From IMG/VR virus record IMGVR_UViG_3300032287_000004, positions 1 to 20,167 of that record: a DNA stretch of 20,167 bases; one strand, 5' to 3'. Below are positions 1 to 6,584 of the stretch, piece by piece (within the stretch, counting starts at the first letter, position 1; every line of letters starts with the position of its first letter). Origin of the DNA: a virus. Position numbers and translations under genes: made by a program. Under the pieces are notes generated by a model. The model ran no database searches. It was given only the letters and a program-made list of their open reading frames with translations, and had not been told where the DNA came from.

Positions 1-674
1 CATTGAGTTCTTTTGCGTTTAAGCAAGAGTACTTGTCTAGCTTTGATACTGCAGGTGCAGATGTCTTTAAAGAGGAATGGTTCAAGACTTCTGAAGAACC
101 TAAGAGTGGTACATACATTGTAGCCATTGACTTAGCTGGCTTTGAAGAGGTTGGTAAGAATGCTGGGGCTTCTAAGAAGAGACTGGATGAGACAGCTATT
201 GCAGTTGTTAAGTTAAAAGAGAATGGTGATTGGTGGGTAGATAAGATACAGCATGGTAGATGGGACATCAGAGAGACTGCTGTGAACATCTTAAAGATTG
301 TAAGAGACTATCAACCAACAGCTGTAGGTATTGAGCGAGGAGCATTGAAGAATGCTGTACTGCCCTACCTGACTGACTTGATGAGAAAGAATAACATCTA
401 CTCACACATTCAGGACTTAACTCACGGTAATAAGAAGAAGGTAGATAGGGTTGTCTGGAGCTTACAAGGTCGTATGGAACATGGAAGGGTATCCTTCAAT
501 GAGTCAGAGGACTGGAGTGAGTTTAAGGATCAACTGATTATGTTTCCCACAGCTGGCGTACATGATGACTTAGTGGATGCTCTAAGTTACATTGACCAAC
601 TGGCTATTGCTTCCTACAACGCTGACTATGAGGAAGAAGAGTGGGATGTTTATGACAAGATTGCTGGCTATTAA
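1..674 (+). CDS. terL: Phage terminase large subunit, C-terminal (nuclease) part, 5' truncated
   Basis: The frame is open from the left edge, so the N-terminal ATPase lies outside the window; the TTG at 3 is not a convincing start. The visible 223 residues begin with a linker typical of T7-like large terminases (YLSSFDTAGADVFKEEWF), then an RNase H-like nuclease fold: AIDLAG with Asp43 as the first metal ligand, a strand with LDETAIAVV, GIERGALKN with Glu111, and a final HDDLVDALSY with Asp188/Asp189. The enzyme cuts concatemeric phage DNA and drives it through the portal into the prohead. The portal gene lies about 900 bp downstream, separated by three small genes. The stop at 672-674 runs into the Shine-Dalgarno sequence of the next gene. 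Family assignment is confident from the motif order; the catalytic residue assignments are by analogy. Confidence 0.92.
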   Translation, partial: LSSFAFKQEYLSSFDTAGADVFKEEWFKTSEEPKSGTYIVAIDLAGFEEVGKNAGASKKRLDETAIAVVKLKENGDWWVDKIQHGRWDIRETAVNILKIVRDYQPTAVGIERGALKNAVLPYLTDLMRKNNIYSHIQDLTHGNKKKVDRVVWSLQGRMEHGRVSFNESEDWSEFKDQLIMFPTAGVHDDLVDALSYIDQLAIASYNADYEEEEWDVYDKIAGY

Positions 675-686
675 AGGAGAATGACT

Positions 687-902
687 ATGGCTAATGGTTT
701 GTATGCAAATATTAATGCTAAACGTAAACGTATCGCAGCTGGTTCTGGCGAGAAGATGAACAAGGTAGGCTCTAAAGCTGCTCCGTCTAAGATGGACTTT
801 GTTAACTCAGCTAAGACTGCTAAGCCAACTAAGGCAATGCCCGTTAGAGGTAGCCGTACAGCTACGAACAAGGCTAAGAAGACTACTAAGAGTATGTACT
901 GA
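687..902 (+). CDS. Small basic phage protein (71 aa), function unknown
   Basis: This 71-residue Lys/Arg/Ala-rich protein starts MANGLYANINAKRKRIAAG. An in-frame ATG at 681 lies only one base after the AAAGGAG at 673-679, so the ATG at 687, with normal spacing, is the better start. I recall similar short proteins with a GLYANI-AKRKRIAAGSGEKM opening in other podoviruses near the terminase or portal gene, always unannotated. The high positive charge and lack of any membrane segment suggest nucleic-acid or head contact, but that is inference. The gene sits between the large terminase and the DUF6321-like gene and is read with them. Confidence 0.82.
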   Translation: MANGLYANINAKRKRIAAGSGEKMNKVGSKAAPSKMDFVNSAKTAKPTKAMPVRGSRTATNKAKKTTKSMY

Positions 903-903
903 C

Positions 904-1161
904 ATGAAGGACTCTAGACTTGAGAGAGCTGGTGTCAGTGGCTTTAACAAACCTAAGAAGACACCTAATCATCCAACTAAGAGTCACGTAGTTGTGGCTA
1001 AAGAGGGTGATGAAGTTAAGACTATCAGGTTTGGACAGCAAGGTGTCTCAGGTTCTCCTGAAGGTTCAGCTCGTAACGATTCCTTCAAAGCTCGTCACGC
1101 TAAGAACATTGCCAAAGGTAAGATGTCAGCGGCCTACTGGGCAAACAAAGTTAAGTGGTAA
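904..1161 (+). CDS. DUF6321-like small basic phage protein (85 aa)
   Basis: The protein starts MKDSRLERAGVSGFNKPKK and ends KGKMSAAYWANKVKW. The middle has KSHVVVAKEGDEVKTIRFGQQGVSG and FKARHAKNIAKG. I associate this pattern (NKPK-TPNHPTKSHVVVAKEGD ... RFGQQGV ... FKARHAKNI ... SAAYWA-KVKW) with the uncharacterised phage family DUF6321; the family name is from memory. The reading frame extends upstream to an ATG at 799, but those 35 codons overlap the previous gene and have no homology-like content, so 904 is preferred. The start follows the previous stop by one base, suggesting coupled translation. No function can be assigned; the protein is basic, soluble and probably made with virion genes. 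Confidence 0.85.
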   Translation: MKDSRLERAGVSGFNKPKKTPNHPTKSHVVVAKEGDEVKTIRFGQQGVSGSPEGSARNDSFKARHAKNIAKGKMSAAYWANKVKW

Positions 1162-1167
1162 ACAGAT

Positions 1168-1590
1168 ATGCAATGCCCTATTGAAACACATGACGTTAAA
1201 GCTAACCTGAAGAACAGGGATTGGGCTTTTAAGAACGTAGGCTATGGCCCAGCTAACCCTGAACTCTCCAATGGAGCCTTCTGGAATGATAAAGCTAATG
1301 AGTGGCAAACAAGTCTCTCACAGGCTAAGTCAATGCGCTGTGGTAACTGCTCAGCTTTTATCCAAACACCTCAGATGATGGAGTGTATCAGGTCAGGTAT
1401 TGATGCTGAGACTGATAGCTTTGCTGGTGATGTCGTAGATTCAGCTAAGCTAGGTTTCTGTGAGTTATTTGACTTTAAGTGTGCAGCTGAGAGAACTTGC
1501 AGTGCATGGTTAGTAGGTGGCCCAATAACATCTAGCAAGGTCACAGAGATTGACGACAATGCTCTAGATGATTCAACTAAGGATATGTAA
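1168..1590 (+). CDS. Cysteine-rich phage protein with HiPIP-like Cys spacing (140 aa)
   Basis: The protein has seven cysteines (3, 58, 61, 73, 98, 105, 111). The core pattern is C58-G-N-C61, then GFC98ELF, then TC111SAW. This resembles the C-x2-C ... C-x-L-F ... W-C-x-S/A-W arrangement that binds a [4Fe-4S] cluster in high-potential iron-sulfur proteins, although the C61-C98 distance is longer than in classical HiPIPs and there is no export signal. A structural zinc site is an equal possibility. The gene lies between the DUF6321-like gene and the portal, 2 bp from the portal start. The Shine-Dalgarno sequence is weak. I recall comparable proteins next to portal genes in aquatic podoviruses, without a known function. 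The gene call is confident; cofactor binding is inference. Confidence 0.85.
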   Translation: MQCPIETHDVKANLKNRDWAFKNVGYGPANPELSNGAFWNDKANEWQTSLSQAKSMRCGNCSAFIQTPQMMECIRSGIDAETDSFAGDVVDSAKLGFCELFDFKCAAERTCSAWLVGGPITSSKVTEIDDNALDDSTKDM

Positions 1591-1592
1591 TT

Positions 1593-3605
1593 ATGGATGA
1601 GATTGGAAAAGACAGTCCCTTTGAGGAACCTACAGAGTCTGAGAAGGAATTAACCTCTTGGATTATTGACCACACAGATCGCTGGCGTGACCATCGTGAT
1701 GCTAACTACATGGATCTATGGGAAGAGTATGAGCGTATCTTCCGAGGCCAGTGGGCTTCTGAGGATAAGCAACGTGAGTCTGAGCGTAGCCGTATCATCT
1801 CTCCAGCTTCTCAGCAAGCTGTTGAGACTAGACACGCTGAGATCATGGAAGCCATCTTTGGTCAGGGTGAATTCTTTGACATCCAAGATGACGTTAAAGA
1901 CATCAATGGTAATCCATTAGATGTTGAACAGATCAAGGTTCAACTACACGAAGACTTCAAGAGAGATAAGATTAAGAAGTCAGTAGATCACGTTGAGCTA
2001 ATGGCTGAGATATATGGTACTGGTATCGGTGAGATTATTGTTAAGACTGAGAAAGAATACATCCCAGCTACACAGGCAATCCCCGGTATAGCCAGTGCAG
2101 CAGCTATTGGTGTTCAAGAGAAGGATAGAGTTGCAGTTAAGATCAAGCCTATCAATCCTAAAAACTTCCTCATTGATCCTAATGCTGATTCTATTGACGA
2201 TGCTCTGGGCGTTGCTATCGAGAAGTACGTATCCATTCACAAGATTGTTGCAGGTATTGAGAGTGGCATTTACAAGAAAGTAGACATCACACCTCAGTAT
2301 GATGATGAAAAGCTAGAGCCAACACAAGATCTACGTACCTTTGAAGACGATAAAGTTAAGTTGTTAACTTATTATGGATTGGTTCCTCGTGAGTACTTAG
2401 AAGGCATGGAAGAAGGTGACAGTGAGATCACAGACCTGTTCCCAGATGACTCAGTAGCTGATAACCACTCAGACTTAGTTGAAGCTATCATTGTGATTGC
2501 CAATGACTCAGTACTTTTGAAGGCTGAAGCTAATCCTTACATGATGAAGGATAGACCAGTCATTGCCTACCAAGACGATACAGTCCCCGGCAGGTTCTGG
2601 GGTAGAGGTACGATGGAGAAAGCCTACAATATGCAGAAGGCTATTGATGCTAATCTACGTGCTCAGATGGACTCTATGGCACTGACCACAGCTCCAATGA
2701 TTGCTATGGATGCTACAAGGCTTCCTCGTGGTGCTAAGTTTGAGATTAAGCCCGGTAAGGCTATCTTGACCAATGGTGCACCTTCTGAGATCCTGTATCC
2801 CTTCAAGTTTGGTCAGACTGATGCTAGCTCAGCTGTAGCAGCTCAGAACTTTGAGCGTATGCTCCTGCAAGCTACAGGCACAGTTGACAGCGCTGGTATG
2901 CCCTCTAACGTACCTCGTGACGCAGGTGCTGGTGGTATGTCTATGGCTATGGCTGGCATCATCAAGAAGTACAAGCGTACCTTGAGTAACTTCCAAGAAG
3001 ACTTCATGATCCCGTTCATTAACAAGGCTGCCTTCAGGTATATGCAGTTTGACAGTGAGCGTTACCCCTCAGTTGACATGACCTTTATCCCCACAGCTAC
3101 CTTGGGTATCTTGGCTAGAGAGTTTGAACAACAACAGATGATTGGTTTGTTGCAGACACTTGGCCCTAACACTCCAGTACTGCCATTGATCCTAAAAGGT
3201 ATCCTGCAGAACAGCTCATTGTCTAACCGTGGTGAGTTGATGAAGGCTTTGGATCAGATGTCACAGCCTAATCCACAGGCTGCTGAGGCTCAACAAGCAA
3301 CACAACAAGCTGCAATGCAACTTGCACAGGCTCAAGTGGCTGATCTGACCTCTAAAGCTCAGAAACAACAGGCTGAGGCTCAGAAAACTATGATTGAAGC
3401 ACAGATGATCCCTGAAGAGCATCGTGTCAAAATCGTTCAAGCTGCTGCTACTAACCTAGATAATGGTGGAGACTTTGAAAAGCGTCTGAAACTGGCTGAC
3501 ATGATGCTAAAAGAGAAGCAAGTTAACCTCAAAGCTGCTGATATTGCCTCTAATGAGCGTATTGCAAGCCTTCAGATGATGAATAAGCAACAGAAAATAC
3601 AATAA
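1593..3605 (+). CDS. Portal (head-tail connector) protein
   Basis: This 670-residue protein has the length and features of podovirus portals: an acidic N-terminus with a DRWRDHRDANYMDLWEEYER segment, a core containing PVIAYQDDTVPGRFWGRG and KAYNMQKAIDANLRAQMD, then the crown region. The last 110 or so residues are a Gln/Ala-rich coiled coil (QAAEAQQATQQAAMQLAQAQ onward), like the barrel at the C-terminus of T7/P22-type portals. The dodecameric portal sits at one head vertex, docks the terminase and later the tail adaptor. The ATG at 1593 follows TAAGGAT with suitable spacing. A host-type promoter starts right after the stop, so the portal closes the first transcriptional block. Confidence 0.93.
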   Translation: MDEIGKDSPFEEPTESEKELTSWIIDHTDRWRDHRDANYMDLWEEYERIFRGQWASEDKQRESERSRIISPASQQAVETRHAEIMEAIFGQGEFFDIQDDVKDINGNPLDVEQIKVQLHEDFKRDKIKKSVDHVELMAEIYGTGIGEIIVKTEKEYIPATQAIPGIASAAAIGVQEKDRVAVKIKPINPKNFLIDPNADSIDDALGVAIEKYVSIHKIVAGIESGIYKKVDITPQYDDEKLEPTQDLRTFEDDKVKLLTYYGLVPREYLEGMEEGDSEITDLFPDDSVADNHSDLVEAIIVIANDSVLLKAEANPYMMKDRPVIAYQDDTVPGRFWGRGTMEKAYNMQKAIDANLRAQMDSMALTTAPMIAMDATRLPRGAKFEIKPGKAILTNGAPSEILYPFKFGQTDASSAVAAQNFERMLLQATGTVDSAGMPSNVPRDAGAGGMSMAMAGIIKKYKRTLSNFQEDFMIPFINKAAFRYMQFDSERYPSVDMTFIPTATLGILAREFEQQQMIGLLQTLGPNTPVLPLILKGILQNSSLSNRGELMKALDQMSQPNPQAAEAQQATQQAAMQLAQAQVADLTSKAQKQQAEAQKTMIEAQMIPEEHRVKIVQAAATNLDNGGDFEKRLKLADMMLKEKQVNLKAADIASNERIASLQMMNKQQKIQ

Positions 3606-3618
3606 GTTAACAAAAGAC

Positions 3619-3647
3619 TTGACAAAGTGTTGTTTTTATGCTACAAT
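3619..3647 (+). promoter_or_regulatory. Strong sigma70-type promoter with extended -10
   Basis: TTGACA at 3619-3624 and TACAAT at 3642-3647 are separated by 17 bp, with TG one base before the -10 (3639-3640). This near-consensus host promoter lies in the 80-bp gap after the portal gene and would drive the genes from 3686 to the capsid, ending at the terminator near 6050. A dyad ACAATA-N4-TATTGT (3643-3658) overlaps the -10 and the likely start point. Confidence 0.85.
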
Positions 3648-3685
3648 AACACTATTGTTAAGTACTATATAGAAGGATAAGCCAA

Positions 3686-3919
3686 ATGGCCCCTGATTTA
3701 CAGAAATATTACGAAGAAACCTTCAATACGATGAGTACTGAGGGTTGGAAGTTCCTCTTAGAGGACTTAGAAGAGATTAAGGTTAGTTTAAACAATCTCT
3801 CTACTGTCAACGATACACAAACACTCTTTTATCGTCAAGGACAGTTAGATATTATTGAATTAATCTTAGGGCGTAAGGCTGTGTGTGAGAAGGTATTTGA
3901 GGATTTAGAAGATGAGTAG
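3686..3919 (+). CDS. Conserved small phage protein upstream of the scaffold (77 aa)
   Basis: An acidic, mostly helical 77-residue protein (MAPDLQKYYEETFNTMSTEG, then EDLEEIKVSLNNL and YRQGQLDIIELIL). I recall similar proteins of the same length with the pattern LQKYYEE-F..M...GW....ED and GQLDI between portal and scaffold genes of T7-like aquatic phages; none has a known role. The ATG follows AGAAGGA with good spacing and is the first gene after the strong promoter, so it should be well expressed. No membrane segment or metal motif is present. A head-assembly helper is a reasonable guess from position only. Confidence 0.85.
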   Translation: MAPDLQKYYEETFNTMSTEGWKFLLEDLEEIKVSLNNLSTVNDTQTLFYRQGQLDIIELILGRKAVCEKVFEDLEDE

Positions 3920-3977
3920 CAGACGTAACTGGATAGGAACCCTGTATCGGTTCTCGACTCCAAGGAGTCTGCGATGA
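3912..3977 (+). CDS. Possible 21-codon leader or coupling ORF
   Basis: A short frame MSSRRNWIGTLYRFSTPRSL-R starts at an ATG inside the end of the previous gene (8-nt overlap) and ends with TGA at 3975-3977, overlapping the ATG of the zinc-ribbon gene at 3974 (ATGA). It fills the only gap between the two genes. A weak GAGG lies upstream. It is basic and too short to classify. It could be a real micro-protein or a device that carries ribosomes through two hairpins to the next start. The overlap at both ends is the only support. Confidence 0.3.
   Translation: MSSRRNWIGTLYRFSTPRSLR
3937..3969 (+). promoter_or_regulatory. Two tandem hairpins covering the zinc-ribbon gene's ribosome site
   Basis: GAACC (3937-3941) can pair with GGTTC (3949-3953) across a 7-nt loop, and GACTCC (3956-3961) with GGAGTC (3964-3969) across only two A residues. 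The second stem contains the AAGGAG that serves the ATG at 3974, so the ribosome site may be hidden until translation upstream opens it. A two-base loop is tight, so the inner pair would have to open. There is no U-tract, so it is not a terminator. Confidence 0.4.
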
Positions 3978-4219
3978 AACGCATCTATGACTTCTTATGT
4001 ACCAACGATCACATAACTGAATCGCTGGTTGATAGCGATCATACCACTGCTAAATGTAAGGTATGTAGTAAGGACGCTATCAGGGTTGTATCCTCCCCAA
4101 GGATAAAGCTGGATGGTTGCTCAGGCGATTTCCCTTCAGCTTCCGATAGGTGGGTACAAGTACGGGCTGAAAAGCTCAGGCAGGAACAGAAGCAGAACGC
4201 ATCTCATGTAGGTGACTAA
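3974..4219 (+). CDS. Small zinc-ribbon phage protein (81 aa)
   Basis: The N-terminal half has the layout of an FmdB-like zinc ribbon: Y5-D-F, Cys9, His13, then Cys28-K-V-Cys31, giving a C-x3-H ... C-x2-C site, followed by RVVSSPRIKLDG. The C-terminal half is helical and charged (RAEKLRQEQKQN). Podovirus proteins with this ribbon plus an I-x-APRIKLDG-like strand are often encoded just before the scaffold gene; their role is unknown. The AAGGAG at 3962-3967 lies seven bases before the ATG, within a small hairpin. Zinc binding is inferred from the cysteines. The scaffold gene follows. Confidence 0.82.
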   Translation: MKRIYDFLCTNDHITESLVDSDHTTAKCKVCSKDAIRVVSSPRIKLDGCSGDFPSASDRWVQVRAEKLRQEQKQNASHVGD

Positions 4220-4277
4220 CTCTGAATTCATTTATAACACTCCTAAAACCCATTACAGGGCAGGACGAAAGGTAGGT

Positions 4278-5054
4278 ATGGCTCTCATTGACCAAGAAGA
4301 ATTGGGACAAAGCGAATTTGATGCAGTAGAAGAACTACAGGCGGCTCGTGCAGCACCTGCAGAACCTCAAGAAGAAGTCTCCAGAGTTCCCGACAAGTAT
4401 CGGGGTAAAAGCTTAGAAGACATTGTGACGATGCACCAAGAGGCTGAAAAGCTAATCGGTAGGCAAGCACAAGAAGTTGGGGAAGTTCGGAGACTCGCAG
4501 ATGAGCTATTGAAACAGCAACTCTCTCAGAAACAAGTACAGCCTGCAGTAGTAGAGAATGAGATAGACTTCTTTGAAGATCCGCAGTCAGCGATTCGCAA
4601 AGCAGTAACAAATCATCCTGATGTATTAGCCGCTAAACAAGCTTCTGCACAGCTAAAGCAAATTCAGACACACGCAATGCTCAACAAGAAGCATCCTGAC
4701 TTTGCAGACGTTGTACGTGACGTTGAGTTTCAAGAGTGGGTTAAAGCTTCTCCAATGAGGCTTAATATCTACGCAATGGCTGATGCTAATTATGATTTCA
4801 ATGCTGCAGATGAATTACTCACAACATTCAAACAGATCCGGACATCTAAGACACAACAAACAACTGATGCCGGAAATGCTGTACGCAAGCAAAACTTGTC
4901 AGCAGCATCTGTAGATGTTGGAGGGACTGGTGAATCATCTAAGAAAGTATATCGTCGTGCCGACCTTATCCGGCTACGTATGACAGACCCTAATCGCTAT
5001 GAAGCACTTGAACCTGAAATTCGAGCAGCTTATAACGAAGGTAGGGTTAAATAA
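4278..5054 (+). CDS. Capsid assembly scaffolding protein
   Basis: This 258-residue, acidic, Gln/Ala/Glu-rich helical protein precedes the capsid gene, the standard place for a scaffold. The segment PDKYRGKSLEDIVTMHQEAE followed by KLIGRQAQEVGEVR is characteristic of the T7-like scaffold family in aquatic phages, and a helical central part is followed by a short basic C-terminus (YRRADLIRLRMTDPNRYEAL), where scaffolds bind the capsid. The scaffold is a temporary core that shapes the prohead and then leaves. I chose the ATG at 4278, which has GAAAGGTAGG upstream. An in-frame GTG at 4212, overlapping the preceding stop, would add 22 residues but has no clear ribosome site and a non-family-like extension. 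Confidence 0.88.
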   Translation: MALIDQEELGQSEFDAVEELQAARAAPAEPQEEVSRVPDKYRGKSLEDIVTMHQEAEKLIGRQAQEVGEVRRLADELLKQQLSQKQVQPAVVENEIDFFEDPQSAIRKAVTNHPDVLAAKQASAQLKQIQTHAMLNKKHPDFADVVRDVEFQEWVKASPMRLNIYAMADANYDFNAADELLTTFKQIRTSKTQQTTDAGNAVRKQNLSAASVDVGGTGESSKKVYRRADLIRLRMTDPNRYEALEPEIRAAYNEGRVK

Positions 5055-5069
5055 ATTAACATAAACATA

Positions 5070-5085
5070 AATTCTTAGGAGAATT
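5070..5085 (+). promoter_or_regulatory. Hairpin presenting the capsid gene's Shine-Dalgarno
   Basis: AATTCT (5070-5075), TAGG (5076-5079), AGAATT (5080-5085) form a perfect 6-bp stem with a tetraloop. The Shine-Dalgarno TAGGAG is half in the loop and half in the 3' arm, five bases before the ATG at 5090. The stem is AT-rich and weak, so it may tune rather than block initiation or protect the message. A second small dyad, GTTAA-N5-TTAAC, is at 5046-5060. Confidence 0.4.
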
Positions 5086-5089
5086 AAAA

Positions 5090-6016
5090 ATGGCTTTAGG
5101 TACAGATCACGTCACGAAGACGACGGCTGATAAATTCATCCCCGAAATCTGGAGTGATGAAATCGTTGCAACATACAAGAAGAACTTGGTGTTGGCTAAC
5201 TTGGTTAAGAAGATGACCTTCAAGGGTAAGAAAGGTGACACCGTTCACATTCCTTCACCCACACGTGGCAATGCTACTGCTAAAGCAGCTTCAACTCAGG
5301 TAACACTGATTGCAGCTACTGAGACAGAAGTTGTTGTTACTATCGATCAGCACTATGAGTACAGCCGCTTGATCGAGGACATCGTCGAAGCTCAAGCTTT
5401 GTCTTCACTGCGTAACTTCTACACTGAAGATGCTGGTTATGCTCTTGCTCGTCAAGTTGATACATCATTGATCCAAATTGGTCGTTTTGTCCAAGGCGGT
5501 GGTGGTACTTCTGCTTACTCTGGTGCTTTCTCAGGTGCTGACGGTACTACAGCTTATGTTGGTGGTTCCACTAACACAGGTTTGGGTGCTCTTACTGATG
5601 CAGCGATTCGTCGTAGCATTCAGCGTTTGGATGACAATGACGTTCCTATGGACGGTCGTTTCCTTGCTATCCCACCTTCAAGCCGTAACACTTTGATGGG
5701 TTTGGCTCGTTACACTGAACAAGCTTTTGTTGGTGAAATGGGTAACAACAACACCATTCGTAACGGTGAAATTGGTAACTTGTACGGTGTTCCCGTGTTT
5801 GTTACTTCTAATGCTGATACTACTAACGGTACTACCGCTTGCCGTATTGCACTGTTGGGTCATAAAGACTTCGCAGTGTTTGTCGAGCAAATGGGTGTTC
5901 GCTCACAGACTCAGTACAAACAAGAGTACCTCGGTACATTGTTCACAGCTGACACACTGTATGGCGTGAAAGAACTGCGTGACGGTTCAGCAGTTGCTTT
6001 GGCTGTTCCAGCTTAA
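5090..6016 (+). CDS. Major capsid protein (T7-like, HK97-fold)
   Basis: The 308-residue product opens MALGTDHVTKTTADKFIPEI and then has WSDEIVATYKKNLVLANLV, KGKKGDTVHIPSP, DQHYEYSRLIEDIVEAQALS and a P-domain region with DAAIRRSIQRLDDNDVP and MDGRFLAIPPSS, ending NLYGVPVFVTSN, a run to TLYGVKELRDGSAVAL. This order matches the phage capsid family of aquatic T7-like podoviruses. It assembles, on the scaffold, into the icosahedral shell. A strong TAGGAGA precedes the ATG, the scaffold is immediately upstream and an intrinsic terminator follows within 50 bp. Codon use is strongly optimised (GGT, GCT, CGT, AAC), as expected of the most abundant protein. I see no slippery site near the stop for a longer frameshifted form. 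Confidence 0.95.
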   Translation: MALGTDHVTKTTADKFIPEIWSDEIVATYKKNLVLANLVKKMTFKGKKGDTVHIPSPTRGNATAKAASTQVTLIAATETEVVVTIDQHYEYSRLIEDIVEAQALSSLRNFYTEDAGYALARQVDTSLIQIGRFVQGGGGTSAYSGAFSGADGTTAYVGGSTNTGLGALTDAAIRRSIQRLDDNDVPMDGRFLAIPPSSRNTLMGLARYTEQAFVGEMGNNNTIRNGEIGNLYGVPVFVTSNADTTNGTTACRIALLGHKDFAVFVEQMGVRSQTQYKQEYLGTLFTADTLYGVKELRDGSAVALAVPA

Positions 6017-6023
6017 GTGATGT

Positions 6024-6057
6024 AAGGGTTCCCACTGTAATAGGTGGGAGCCTTTTT
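6024..6057 (+). terminator. Intrinsic terminator after the capsid gene
   Basis: GGTTCCCAC (6027-6035) pairs with GTGGGAGCC (6044-6052) over nine base pairs including one G-U, with an 8-nt loop, followed by TTTTT at 6053-6057. An A-rich AA at 6024-6025 extends the stem. It begins eight bases after the capsid stop, the classic place for a late terminator in T7-like phages. Confidence 0.92.
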
Positions 6058-6095
6058 AATGTGTTTAGTAAAGCATATCAAAAAGGTAACATATT

Positions 6096-6272
6096 ATGAA
6101 ATTTAAATGTAAGCAAACTAATCAGATATACAACTTTGAACACGCAGTTGATATTGTTTCAATGGAGAAGCACCCTGACTACGAAGCAGTACCTGAATCT
6201 GAACTTGTAGTAGCACCTAAAGCAACTAAGAAAACAGTGAAGCAAGATGAAGACACTATCAACGGGTCTTAA
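6096..6272 (+). CDS. Small phage protein after the capsid gene (58 aa)
   Basis: The product opens MKFKCKQTNQIYNFEHAVDI and continues with EKHPDYEAVPESE and a Lys-rich, acidic tail. Small proteins with the pattern MKFKCK-T-..I-F....DI..M..H-.YE-V occur just after the capsid gene in several podoviruses in my recollection; their role is unknown. AAAAGG at 6081-6086 gives a usable ribosome site. The gene lies after the terminator with no clear promoter of its own, so it must be fed by read-through. It overlaps the next start by 26 nt. Its small size makes it easily missed. Confidence 0.72.
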   Translation: MKFKCKQTNQIYNFEHAVDIVSMEKHPDYEAVPESELVVAPKATKKTVKQDEDTINGS

Positions 6273-6579
6273 CTTAACAGCTAATACCCTGACTACTGTC
6301 TATACAGTACCTACAGGTTATTACGCTAAGTGTATCCTATTGCATACTGCTAATACATCACCTAGTAAGCACATAAGTTTTAATTGGTATAGAGCTTCTA
6401 CAGCTACAACTATTGTAGTTGTCTCAGAACAAGTACTATCAGCTAGAACAACTTTAGATTTATTAACTAATAGTCAATGCTTTGTTATGGAAGAGGGTGA
6501 TTATATATCAGCACTTTCAGAAGCAGGTGCAACAATGTCAATCGTAGCTACGTTTGAGTTATACAGAAAAGGCGAATAA
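6247..6579 (+). CDS. Small beta-rich putative virion protein (110 aa)
   Basis: The protein opens MKTLSTGLNLTANTLTTVYT, then VPTGYYAKCILLHTANTS, HISFNWYRAST and FVMEEGDYISALSEAG. The alternating polar/hydrophobic pattern predicts a compact beta-sandwich without a signal peptide or membrane helix. Similar 100-120-residue proteins with a TVYTVPTGYYAK motif are found among structural genes of aquatic phages; a decoration or tail-surface role is likely but unproven. It starts inside the previous gene, has no good Shine-Dalgarno, and is probably translated by coupling. The 497-residue protein starts five bases after its stop. Confidence 0.8.
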   Translation: MKTLSTGLNLTANTLTTVYTVPTGYYAKCILLHTANTSPSKHISFNWYRASTATTIVVVSEQVLSARTTLDLLTNSQCFVMEEGDYISALSEAGATMSIVATFELYRKGE

Positions 6580-6584
6580 CTATC

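Noticed and set aside
799-903. Longer start for the DUF6321-like gene at an ATG at 799
   Set aside because: It would overlap the 71-aa gene by over 100 nt and the added residues do not look like the family N-terminus.
2882-2910. TTGACA sequences inside genes (portal, fibre, nozzle) as promoters
   Set aside because: None has a plausible -10 at 16-18 bp, and all lie inside coding regions.
4212-4277. GTG start at 4212 for the scaffold gene
   Set aside because: No ribosome site, and the extra 22 residues look unlike the family. The ATG at 4278 is better, though the longer form is not excluded.
5980-6016. Programmed frameshift at the capsid end, as in T7 10A/10B
   Set aside because: No slippery heptamer or sensible extended frame before the terminator.
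6096-6272. Thought to be noncoding because it lies after a terminator and is under 60 codons
   Set aside because: The frame is open from a good ATG with AAAAGG upstream, the MKFKCK opening is one I recall from phage proteins, and it overlaps the next gene.
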